A stretch of DNA of 6,941 bases from Chitinophagaceae bacterium (GTDB lineage Bacteria > Bacteroidota > Bacteroidia > Chitinophagales > Chitinophagaceae). The notes under the pieces are model-generated. The model was not told the origin of the DNA. It worked only from the letters and a program-made list of their open reading frames with translations, and did no database searches. Numbering within the stretch: the first letter of the stretch is position 1; every line of letters begins with the position of its first letter. The translations under genes were made by a program, and so were the position numbers. Shown here piece after piece: positions 1-6,941 of the stretch. The stretch covers positions 1-6,941 of the forward strand of contig JAFMJX010000099.1 in assembly GCA_017853235.1 (NCBI GenBank). Reading direction: 5' to 3'.

Positions 1-3000
1 ATTTTAGAAAATATGGAACATCGTGGCGCAAGTGGTAGCGAAAGCAACACTGGTGATGGTGCGGGAATTATGATTCAAATTCCACATGAATTCTTTTTTG
101 ATGAACTATTACAAAAAGGCATACACCTTCCTGATATTAATGAATATGGAGTTGGATTTATTTTTTTTCCTTCGGAAAAAGGAGTGATGGAAGAATGTAA
201 AGCAATTTTTGCACGTGCAGCTGAAAAATTAAATATTGAAATTTTAGGATATCGTTCGGTTCCAGTAAATCGATCTACTATTGGACCTACTGCATTGTCG
301 GTAGAACCCATCATGGAACAAGTCTTCTTAAAAAAACCAGATCATATTTCAGATCCTGAAAATTTTGAACGCAAATTGTACCTATTAAAAAACTATGCCT
401 CGCATACGATTAATAATACTATAAAAAAAGATGCGATAGGTTTTTATATGGCTTCGCTTTCTCAAAGAGTGATTATTTATAAAGGACAACTCACATCACA
501 TCAAGTAAGAGAATATTTCCCTGACTTAAGTGATAAAAGAGTAGTTTCAGCATTTGGATTAGTGCACTCTCGCTTCGCAACAAACACTTTTCCTTCTTGG
601 AAATTAGCGCAACCTTTTAGATACATCGCACACAATGGCGAGATCAATACTTTACAAGGAAATTTAAATTGGCTAAGATCAAATGAACACAGCTTCTTCT
701 CTCCTTATTTTACAAAGGAAGAAATAGAAATGATTTTACCTATTGTGGGAGAAGGACAATCCGATTCAGCATGTTTAGATAATGTGATTGAATTACTAAC
801 CTTATCCGGCAGAAGTTTACCACATGTAATGATGATGTTAATCCCCGAAGCTTGGGATGGCAATGAATTAATGGATCCCATTAAAAAAGCATTTTACGAA
901 TATCATGCTTGCTTTATGGAACCTTGGGATGGCCCTGCGTCAATTTCATTCACCAATGGTAAAATGATTGGAGCCACGCTAGATCGTAATGGCTTGAGAC
1001 CTTCACGCTATTGTGTGACCAATGACGACCGAGTAATTATGGCATCAGAAACAGGCGCCTTAATAGTTGATCAAAGTACTGTAATTGAAAAAGGAAGATT
1101 ACAACCTGGCAAAATGTTCATCGTGGATATGGAAGCTGGTAGAATTATAAGTGATGATGAATTAAAACAAAATATTTGCAGTCAACAACCCTATGGAGAT
1201 TGGTTGAACCAATATAAAATTAGGTTAGAAGAATTACCTGAGCCCCGCATCCAATTTACACATTTGGAACATGATCAAATTTTTAAATATCAAAAAGCAT
1301 TTGGTTATAGTAAAGAAGACTTAGAACTTATTATAACTCCAATGGCTTTGGAAGGAAAAGAACCCATAGGCTCCATGGGTACGGATACTCCATTAGCAGT
1401 ACTGAGTGATCAACCACAACATATCACCAGCTATTTCAAACAACTATTTGCACAAGTAACCAACCCTCCTATTGATCCAATTCGAGAAAGAATGGTGATG
1501 TCATTAGCTACATTTGTAGGAAGCCAAGGAAGTTTATTGATTGAAGATCCTATGGCAAGTCATTGCGTTGCATTAAAACATCCCATCTTATCTAATCATG
1601 AGTTAGAAAAAATAAGAAGTATTGATACCGGTGTTTTTCAAGCTAAAACTTTACAATGTTATTTTAGAGCTGATGGAAATCCAGGATCCCTTAAGAAAGG
1701 TCTAGATCGTTTATGCAGATACGCAGTAGATGCCGTAGAAGATGGATTCGAAGTCATTGTTTTAACAGATAGATCTATAGATTCGGAACACGCAGCCATC
1801 CCTTCTTTATTGGCATGTTCTAGTGTTCACCATCATCTAACACGTAAAGGCTTAAGAGGCAAAGTGGGAATCATTGTGGAAGCTGGAGATGTATGGGAAG
1901 TACATCATTATGCATGCTTAATTGGATTTGGGGCAACTGCCATCAATCCTTATTTAGCATTGTCTTCCATTCGTGATATGAAATTAACAGAGCATATCAA
2001 AACTGAATATGATATTGATAAACTCAAGAAAAATTATATCAAGGCGGTCAATGAAGGTTTGTACAAAGTATTTTCCAAAATGGGAATTTCCACTTTACAA
2101 TCCTATCAAGGTGCTCAAATTTTTGAAATCATTGGATTAAATTCAGATGTGGTTCATCGCCATTTCACAGGGGCTACATCACGTATTGAAGGAATGGGAT
2201 TAGACGAAATTGCTAAAGAAATTTTAGCAAAACATCATTTAGCTTTTGCTAAAAAATCATCCCCTGTAGATCGCTTAATGGTAGGCGGGATTTACCAATG
2301 GAAACGTCGTGGAGAAGTGCATTTATTCAATCCGCAAACCATCCATTTACTGCAACACGCTACACAACAAAAAGATTATGCAAGTTTTAAAAAATATTCA
2401 AAGCTCGTAAATGATCAAGCTGAAAAAGCATGCACATTACGTAGTTTATTGGACTTCATTCCAACCAGACCTTCTATTTCAATTGATGAAGTTGAACCTG
2501 CACAAAATATTTACAAACGCTTTGCAACTGGCGCTATGTCCTTTGGATCCATATCCTGGGAAGCACATACCACACTCGCCATTGCAATGAATAGATTGGG
2601 TGGCAAAAGCAATACTGGTGAAGGTGGTGAGGATGAAATAAGATACCAAAGATTACCTAATGGGGATTCCATGCGAAGCGCCATTAAACAAGTAGCAAGT
2701 GCACGTTTTGGGGTGACAAGTTATTATTTAACTGAAGCAGATGAATTACAAATCAAAATGGCACAAGGTGCAAAACCGGGTGAAGGAGGACAATTGCCAG
2801 GTGATAAAGTAGATGAATGGATTGGTAAAACACGTCATGCAACTCCAGGAGTAGGTTTAATATCTCCTCCACCTCATCATGATATTTATTCTATCGAAGA
2901 TTTATCTCAATTAATATTTGATTTAAAAAATGCCAATCGTGCTGCAAGGATAAATGTAAAATTAGTTTCAAAAGCTGGAGTAGGAACTATTGCTGCGGGA

Positions 3001-4401
3001 GTAACCAAAGCCAAAGCAGATGTGGTATTAATTGCTGGATTTGATGGTGGTACAGGAGCCTCTCCAATTAGTTCCATCAAACATGCAGGACTACCTTGGG
3101 AGTTAGGATTAGCAGAAACACATCAAACTTTGGTAAAAAATAAATTACGCAGTCGTGTCACGGTACAAGCAGATGGTCAAATGAAAACAGGCCGTGATAT
3201 TGCTATTGCAACTTTATTAGGTGCCGAAGAATGGGGTGTCGCAACTGCCGCATTAATTGTAGAAGGATGCATTATGATGCGTAAATGTCATATGAATACT
3301 TGCCCTGTGGGTGTGGCCACTCAGGACCCTGAATTACGTAAGCGATTCACCGGAAATCCAGATCATGTAGTGAACTTCTTTGAATTCATTACTCAAGAAC
3401 TTCGTGAAATCATGGCCGAATTAGGATACCGTACAGTGAATGAAATGATTGGACAAGTAGATGCATTAAAGATGCGAGACAATATTCAACACTGGAAGTA
3501 CAAAAATTTAAATTTAAGCGGTGTATTATATAAAGAGCCAGCAGGGCCTGAAGTTGGTTTATATTGTACGGAGACTCAGGATCATGGATTATCTGAAGTA
3601 TTAGATTGGCAACTACTAAAAGCGGCGCAACCAGCTATATTAAAAAAAGAAAAAGTAAAAGCGTCCTTCCCTATCAAAAATACCGATCGTACTGTGGGAA
3701 CCATTGTATCCAATGAAATTACCAAAGTATATAAAGATGTTGGACTTCCAGAAGATACTATACATTACTCTTTTAAAGGAACTGCTGGGCAAAGTTTTGG
3801 TGCTTTCAATACAAAAGGAGTGACATTAGAATTAGAAGGAGATGCAAATGATTATTTTGGCAAAGGACTAAGTGGTGCTCAATTAATTGTATATCCAGAT
3901 AAAGCTGCCAATTTTGTAGCTGAAAATAATATCATCATAGGCAACGTTGCTTTTTATGGTGCTACCAGTGGTCAATCCTTTATTAGAGGAAAAGCTGGAG
4001 AACGTTTTGCAGTTCGAAATTCGGGCGCTACTGTTGTTGTTGAAGGTGTGGGCGATCATGGTTGTGAATACATGACAGGAGGTGTTGCTGTAATATTGGG
4101 TCCAACTGGTCGCAATTTCGCAGCGGGTATGAGTGGAGGGATTGCATTCATCTATGATACCCAACAACAATTCAACTCCTTATGTAATCATGAAATGGTT
4201 GACTTAGATCCTTTAGAAAAAGATGACCTTTCTTTATTAAAGAATTTAATTCAAAAACATTTTGATACTACCGGAAGTAGTGTTGCTAAATTTATTTTAG
4301 CTGATTTTGACAATCAAACAAAACAATTTATAAAAGTATTCCCGCGTGATTACAAAAAAGTATTGCAAACTAAAAAAGCAATGGTAAACGCAACAAAATA
4401 A
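1..4401 (+). CDS. gltB: Glutamate synthase (GOGAT) large subunit, 5'-truncated by window edge
   Basis: This is the alpha subunit of glutamate synthase, which hydrolyses glutamine and channels the ammonia to 2-oxoglutarate to form glutamate in the cytoplasm. The frame is open from base 1; the ATG at 13 is internal, because it lies inside the conserved LENMEHRGASG segment. The true start and the nucleophilic Cys, roughly 25-35 residues, are upstream. Numbering codons from base 1: a class II glutamine amidotransferase domain spans about 1-410 (TGDGAGI 17-23, HSRFATNTFPSW from 189, HNGE from 211, SDSACLD 254-260). The central domain is about 430-750. The FMN-binding synthase domain is about 825-1140 (FATGAMSFGSIS from 841, DGGTGASP from 1015). 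The 3Fe-4S cysteines are C1090, C1096 and C1101 (C-x5-C-x4-C). The C-terminal GXGXG beta-helix is about 1260-1390. The 1466 residues seen plus the missing tail fit the usual length near 1500. No frameshift is seen, and gltD follows directly. Confidence 0.98.
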   Translation: MLENMEHRGASGSESNTGDGAGIMIQIPHEFFFDELLQKGIHLPDINEYGVGFIFFPSEKGVMEECKAIFARAAEKLNIEILGYRSVPVNRSTIGPTALSVEPIMEQVFLKKPDHISDPENFERKLYLLKNYASHTINNTIKKDAIGFYMASLSQRVIIYKGQLTSHQVREYFPDLSDKRVVSAFGLVHSRFATNTFPSWKLAQPFRYIAHNGEINTLQGNLNWLRSNEHSFFSPYFTKEEIEMILPIVGEGQSDSACLDNVIELLTLSGRSLPHVMMMLIPEAWDGNELMDPIKKAFYEYHACFMEPWDGPASISFTNGKMIGATLDRNGLRPSRYCVTNDDRVIMASETGALIVDQSTVIEKGRLQPGKMFIVDMEAGRIISDDELKQNICSQQPYGDWLNQYKIRLEELPEPRIQFTHLEHDQIFKYQKAFGYSKEDLELIITPMALEGKEPIGSMGTDTPLAVLSDQPQHITSYFKQLFAQVTNPPIDPIRERMVMSLATFVGSQGSLLIEDPMASHCVALKHPILSNHELEKIRSIDTGVFQAKTLQCYFRADGNPGSLKKGLDRLCRYAVDAVEDGFEVIVLTDRSIDSEHAAIPSLLACSSVHHHLTRKGLRGKVGIIVEAGDVWEVHHYACLIGFGATAINPYLALSSIRDMKLTEHIKTEYDIDKLKKNYIKAVNEGLYKVFSKMGISTLQSYQGAQIFEIIGLNSDVVHRHFTGATSRIEGMGLDEIAKEILAKHHLAFAKKSSPVDRLMVGGIYQWKRRGEVHLFNPQTIHLLQHATQQKDYASFKKYSKLVNDQAEKACTLRSLLDFIPTRPSISIDEVEPAQNIYKRFATGAMSFGSISWEAHTTLAIAMNRLGGKSNTGEGGEDEIRYQRLPNGDSMRSAIKQVASARFGVTSYYLTEADELQIKMAQGAKPGEGGQLPGDKVDEWIGKTRHATPGVGLISPPPHHDIYSIEDLSQLIFDLKNANRAARINVKLVSKAGVGTIAAGVTKAKADVVLIAGFDGGTGASPISSIKHAGLPWELGLAETHQTLVKNKLRSRVTVQADGQMKTGRDIAIATLLGAEEWGVATAALIVEGCIMMRKCHMNTCPVGVATQDPELRKRFTGNPDHVVNFFEFITQELREIMAELGYRTVNEMIGQVDALKMRDNIQHWKYKNLNLSGVLYKEPAGPEVGLYCTETQDHGLSEVLDWQLLKAAQPAILKKEKVKASFPIKNTDRTVGTIVSNEITKVYKDVGLPEDTIHYSFKGTAGQSFGAFNTKGVTLELEGDANDYFGKGLSGAQLIVYPDKAANFVAENNIIIGNVAFYGATSGQSFIRGKAGERFAVRNSGATVVVEGVGDHGCEYMTGGVAVILGPTGRNFAAGMSGGIAFIYDTQQQFNSLCNHEMVDLDPLEKDDLSLLKNLIQKHFDTTGSSVAKFILADFDNQTKQFIKVFPRDYKKVLQTKKAMVNATK

Positions 4402-4406
4402 GTGTT

Positions 4407-5882
4407 ATGGGCAAACCAACTGGATTTAAAGAATTTACAAGAACAGCTCCATCCAAACTTCCTGTAGAAGAAAGGAAAAAAAACTACAAAGAGTTTGTGT
4501 CTTTATTATCAGATCAACAATTAAATGAGCAATCTGCAAGATGCATGAATTGTGGGGTACCCTTTTGTCATAATGGATGTCCTTTAGGAAATATTATACC
4601 TGAATTTAATGATGCGGTATATAAAAAAGAATGGAAAGAGGCATATGATATTTTAATTTCTACTAATAACTTTCCCGAGTTTACTGGTCGAATTTGTCCT
4701 GCTCCTTGTGAAAGTGCTTGTGTATTAGGCATTAACCAACCTGCAGTAACCATTGAAGAAATTGAAAAACATATTATTGAAATTGCATTTGAAAAAGGAT
4801 TTGTTCAACCTCGCAAACCAACTGTAAGGACAGGAAAAAAAGTAGCAGTTATTGGATCTGGTCCTGCAGGATTAGCAACTGCTGCCCAATTAAATTATGC
4901 GGGTCATGAAGTTACTGTTTTTGAAAGGGATCCTCAACCAGGTGGTTTATTACGTTTTGGCATCCCCGATTTTAAGTTAGAAAAAACGGTTGTAGAACGA
5001 CGTGTTCAACTTATGGAACAAGAAGGTGTCATATTTAAATGCAATGCACATGTGGGAGTGAATGTGAGAGTCAATGATATTATGCGTGATTTTAATGCTG
5101 TAGTATTAGCAGGTGGATCTACTATTCCACGCGACCTTTCTATACCTGGTCGCGAATTAAAAGGAGTTCATTTTGCAATGGACTTTTTAAAACAACAAAA
5201 TAAAAGAGTCAGTCACATAAAATTTGAAGATGCTGATATTGTAGCCACTCAAAAAAATGTAGTTGTAATTGGAGGTGGTGATACTGGAAGTGATTGTGTA
5301 GGAACATCCAACAGACAAGAAGCAAAATCTGTGACACAATTTGAGTTACTACCTCAACCGCCTACTTCAAGAACAAATTACATGCCTTGGCCAACCTATC
5401 CCATGTTGTTAAAAACAACCACTTCACATGAGGAAGGAGCAAATAGAATGTGGAGCGTTAATACCAAAGCATTTATTGGTGACGATAAAGGAAATTTAAA
5501 AGCTTTACAGATTGTTGATTTAGCATGGACTAGCAGTGCTGATGGTCGCCCTGCAAAATTTACTGAAGTGGAAGGCAGTATTCGTGAAATACCTTGTGAA
5601 TTAGCTTTATTAGCAATGGGTTTTTTACATCCTAACCCTTCAGGCATGTTAGATGAGATGGGGATTGAATTAGATGAAAGAGGAAATGTAAAAGCAACAG
5701 AACAAGCTTATCAAACCAATGTAGCAAAAGTATTTACTGCAGGTGATATGCGTCGGGGACAATCCCTAGTGGTATGGGCCATTAGTGAAGGACGAGAATG
5801 TGCTCGTAAAGTAGATATATTTCTCACAGGATCTTCCCTATTAGAGTCCAAAGACAGTAATTTATTAGTACATAACATATAA
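4407..5882 (+). CDS. gltD: Glutamate synthase small subunit (NAD(P)H-oxidising, FAD and 4Fe-4S)
   Basis: This is the beta subunit of glutamate synthase. It oxidises NAD(P)H and passes electrons through FAD and iron-sulfur clusters to the FMN of GltB. It has 491 residues, normal for the family, and looks complete. The N-terminal cluster-binding domain has C46, C49, C54 and C58 (C-x2-C-x4-C-x3-C) and a second group at C97, C101 and C105. The FAD-binding Rossmann motif GSGPAG is at 150-155, followed by the conserved GGLLRFGIPDFKL segment (179-191). The NAD(P)H-binding motif GGGDTGSD is at 289-296. The closing flavin motif AGDMRRGQSLVVWAI is at 445-459. The ATG lies 5 bases after the gltB stop, so the two are surely co-transcribed and probably translationally coupled. 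No clear Shine-Dalgarno sequence precedes it. The MGKPTGFKEF start matches the family N-terminus. Preference for NADPH over NADH cannot be decided by eye. Related flavoproteins share this fold, but the adjacent gltB settles the identity. Confidence 0.98.
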   Translation: MGKPTGFKEFTRTAPSKLPVEERKKNYKEFVSLLSDQQLNEQSARCMNCGVPFCHNGCPLGNIIPEFNDAVYKKEWKEAYDILISTNNFPEFTGRICPAPCESACVLGINQPAVTIEEIEKHIIEIAFEKGFVQPRKPTVRTGKKVAVIGSGPAGLATAAQLNYAGHEVTVFERDPQPGGLLRFGIPDFKLEKTVVERRVQLMEQEGVIFKCNAHVGVNVRVNDIMRDFNAVVLAGGSTIPRDLSIPGRELKGVHFAMDFLKQQNKRVSHIKFEDADIVATQKNVVVIGGGDTGSDCVGTSNRQEAKSVTQFELLPQPPTSRTNYMPWPTYPMLLKTTTSHEEGANRMWSVNTKAFIGDDKGNLKALQIVDLAWTSSADGRPAKFTEVEGSIREIPCELALLAMGFLHPNPSGMLDEMGIELDERGNVKATEQAYQTNVAKVFTAGDMRRGQSLVVWAISEGRECARKVDIFLTGSSLLESKDSNLLVHNI

Positions 5883-5921
5883 TAAATAATTACATATTTA
5901 ATTTTCCATCAAATTTGTTCT

Positions 5922-5960
5922 AAAAAAAGAGGTGAAATCATGATTTCACCTCTTTTTTTT
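5922..5960 (+). terminator. Intrinsic, probably bidirectional terminator after gltD
   Basis: Bases 5922-5940 and 5941-5959 are exact reverse complements (19-base arms, no unpaired spacer). The core is GAGGTGAAAT / ATTTCACCTC around a tight CATG loop. The arm ends with eight Ts (5953-5960) on the + strand, and the seven As at 5922-5928 give the matching T tract for minus-strand transcription. It lies 39 bases after the gltD stop, so it should end the gltBD transcript and separate it from amt. Confidence 0.93.
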
Positions 5961-6003
5961 GGCTTTTTTAAAATTTATTTTTCCACAGACTTTTACACAA
6001 ATA

Positions 6004-6025
6004 ATTCTATAGTTATTCTATAATT
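6004..6025. repeat. Tandem 11-bp direct repeat upstream of amt
   Basis: ATTCTATAGTT (6004-6014) is followed directly by ATTCTATAATT (6015-6025), with one mismatch. The 11-base period is about one helical turn, so both copies face the same side of the DNA. The second copy overlaps the next palindrome by three bases. It could be a regulator site or chance in AT-rich DNA. The repeat is seen directly; any function is inference. Confidence 0.5.
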
Positions 6026-6041
6026 CAATCCTGTATTGAAT
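6023..6041. repeat. Interrupted palindrome, 7-5-7, candidate operator upstream of amt
   Basis: ATTCAAT (6023-6029) and ATTGAAT (6035-6041) are perfect inverted repeats around the spacer CCTGT. The 19-base size and 12-base centre-to-centre spacing resemble sites bound by dimeric regulators. It lies about 85 bases upstream of the candidate -7 element, a position that suits an activator better than a simple repressor. A weak RNA hairpin is the alternative. I cannot assign it to a known regulator. Confidence 0.4.
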
Positions 6042-6104
6042 CTTATCATTTTTCGAATTATTTTTCTTTTATATTATATTTATTTATATATATATTTATA
6101 ACAC

Positions 6105-6132
6105 TTGTTAGTTGAATAATTATATATTTTTG
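6105..6132 (+). promoter_or_regulatory. Candidate Bacteroidota-type promoter for amt
   Basis: TATTTTTG at 6125-6132 fits the Bacteroidota -7 consensus TAnnTTTG exactly. A TTG at 6105-6107 lies 17 bases upstream and may be the -33 element. Transcription would then start near 6137-6140, giving a leader of about 40 bases before the amt ATG. The G in the -7 element is notable in a region nearly free of G. The surroundings are AT-rich enough that a chance match is possible, and the -33 half is weak. Confidence 0.5.
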
Positions 6133-6179
6133 AAATATAAATAATACATATTTATTTTTTTAATATAAAACCAACTAAA

Positions 6180-6941
6180 ATGAAAAATCAAGCAGTACAA
6201 AAGGTAGCCCCTTTTCTCCTATTAATTGTGATTGCAGTTTTGGCTTTATTCGTACCACAGCTTCCAAGCTTTGCAGGTGAATATAGTCCCGCTGATATCG
6301 CTTGGATTATTGTAGCTACCGCACTCGTTTTTATTATGACTCCAGGACTTGCCTTCTTTTACGGAGGTATGGTTCATCGCAAAAATATCATTTCAACCAT
6401 GATCAAAAGCATGGTCTCTGCAGGTATTGTTTCGGTGATTTGGGTAAGTTTTGGATACAGCCTTTGTTTTGGTGAATCCATAGGAGGTTTTATTGGCAAT
6501 CCTAGTACACATTTATTTTTTAGAGGTGTAGTGAACGGTGCCCCCACATTACAAGGCGGTACTGCTATGACCATCCCTTTATTACTTTTTGCACTTTTCC
6601 AATTAATGTTTGCCATCATCACACCTGGTTTAGTAGTTGGTGCAGTTGCAGAAAGAATTAAGTTTACTTCTTATACCCTATTTATTATATTATTTATCAT
6701 TTTAGTATATGCTCCTCTAGCACATTGGTCATGGCATCCTCAAGGATTTTTATTTAAAATGGGTGCTTTGGACTTTGCAGGAGGAACCGTAGTACATATT
6801 AGTGCAGGTTGTGCAGCCCTTGCTGGAGCCATTGTATTAAAATCTCGTAGAGCTAAATTAGAACAACAAGAAATTCCCCCAGCAAATATTCCATATGTTT
6901 TAATTGGCACTGGCTTATTATGGTTTGGATGGTTTGGTTTT
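6180..6941 (+). CDS. amt: Ammonium transporter, Amt/MEP/Rh family, 3'-truncated by window edge
   Basis: This is an inner-membrane channel-like transporter for ammonium; 254 codons are present and the frame is open at the window end, so roughly the C-terminal 40% is missing. The N-terminus (residues 1-32) is hydrophobic after Lys/Gln residues and ends in PSFA-G, consistent with a cleaved signal peptide as in E. coli AmtB. Membrane segments fall near 40-63 (with MTPGLAFFYGGM), 74-97, 130-157, 167-182, 202-220 and from 237. By my alignment to E. coli AmtB, the outer pore Phe107 matches F144, Trp148 matches W185, the structural Asp160 matches D198 and the first of the twin pore histidines, His168, matches H206 (DFAGGTVVHIS). 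The second histidine lies outside the window. The ATG is the only sensible start, with an A-rich upstream and no Shine-Dalgarno. Its own promoter and the terminator before it suggest separate transcription. A C-terminal fusion cannot be excluded. Confidence 0.96.
   Translation, partial: MKNQAVQKVAPFLLLIVIAVLALFVPQLPSFAGEYSPADIAWIIVATALVFIMTPGLAFFYGGMVHRKNIISTMIKSMVSAGIVSVIWVSFGYSLCFGESIGGFIGNPSTHLFFRGVVNGAPTLQGGTAMTIPLLLFALFQLMFAIITPGLVVGAVAERIKFTSYTLFIILFIILVYAPLAHWSWHPQGFLFKMGALDFAGGTVVHISAGCAALAGAIVLKSRRAKLEQQEIPPANIPYVLIGTGLLWFGWFGF

Larger units (their letters stand above)
5883..6179. other. gltD-amt intergenic region, 297 bp, very AT-rich
   Basis: No plausible coding region occurs on either strand here. 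Reading along, it contains the terminator hairpin shortly after gltD, a T-rich stretch, a tandem 11-bp repeat, an interrupted palindrome, a long A/T-only tract of TATATA and TTTATT runs (about 6061-6100), and the candidate amt promoter. The bases just before the amt ATG are A-rich (ACTAAA) and lack a Shine-Dalgarno sequence, which is common in Bacteroidota. I see no riboswitch or structured RNA, and no sigma-54 type GG-N10-GC promoter. Confidence 0.8.

Noticed and set aside
13..15. ATG at 13 as the gltB start.
   Set aside because: The frame is open upstream (ILEN precedes it) and the Met falls inside the conserved family segment before EHRGA. Starting here would lose the catalytic Cys domain tip, so the window simply cuts the gene.
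2959..3066. Residue differences from E. coli GltB around the FMN domain (SKAGVGT and AGFDGGTG), considered as an altered active site.
   Set aside because: From memory, Bacillus-type GOGAT also has Lys before AGVGT and an aromatic residue before DGGTG, so this is family variation. All cluster cysteines and the DGGTGASP motif are intact.
3883..4170. Antisense open frame of 95 codons inside gltB, with similar minus-strand frames at 75-314, 4568-4753, 5396-5647 and 6374-6622.
   Set aside because: Each lies wholly within a strongly conserved gene on the + strand, has no recognisable domain and no upstream signal. They are shadows of the real coding frames.
5979..5999. Two DnaA-box-like 9-mers, TTTTCCACA (5979-5987) and TTTTACACA (5991-5999), next to an AT-rich tract, suggesting a replication origin.
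   Set aside because: They differ from TTATCCACA by one and two bases, there are only two, and no replication gene is nearby. The setting between gltD and amt is not typical of an origin. Chance similarity is the better explanation.
6061..6100. TATATA/TTTATT-rich tract as a structured RNA, recombination site or curved-DNA element.
   Set aside because: It is low-complexity A/T sequence without a stable GC-containing stem or a clear phased A-tract pattern.
6723..6773. Unusual HWSWHPQGFLF stretch in Amt in place of the E. coli HMVWGGGLL, with one extra residue, considered as a changed pore.
   Set aside because: The gate Trp and downstream Asp and His all align. This periplasmic loop varies across the family, so there is no support for a changed function.

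Overview
The window looks like ordinary chromosomal sequence from an AT-rich member of the Bacteroidota. Three things point there: the codon and base composition; start codons with A-rich rather than Shine-Dalgarno upstream sequence; and an exact match to the Bacteroidota -7 promoter element (TAnnTTTG) before the last gene. The phylum call is an inference, and I cannot name a genus.

Layout, all genes on the + strand. Positions 1-4401 hold most of gltB, the large subunit of glutamate synthase; its N-terminus, including the catalytic Cys, lies before the window. Five bases later comes gltD (4407-5882), the small, flavin and iron-sulfur subunit, complete. A strong, perfectly symmetrical terminator hairpin (5922-5960) ends the gltBD unit. 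The 297-base gap (5883-6179) is very AT-rich. Besides the terminator it contains a tandem 11-bp repeat, a 19-bp interrupted palindrome and a candidate Bacteroidota-type promoter. From 6180 to the window end is the first 254 codons of an Amt-family ammonium transporter gene.

The three genes form a nitrogen-assimilation neighbourhood. Amt takes up ammonium, glutamine synthetase (not in the window) fixes it into glutamine, and GltBD uses glutamine plus 2-oxoglutarate and reducing power to make glutamate. The terminator and separate promoter suggest that amt is transcribed independently of gltBD.

I found no mobile element, CRISPR array, RNA gene, broken gene or unknown protein, and no sign of an undescribed system. 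The only part not explained by known families is the repeat/palindrome cluster upstream of amt, a modest candidate for a nitrogen-responsive operator.
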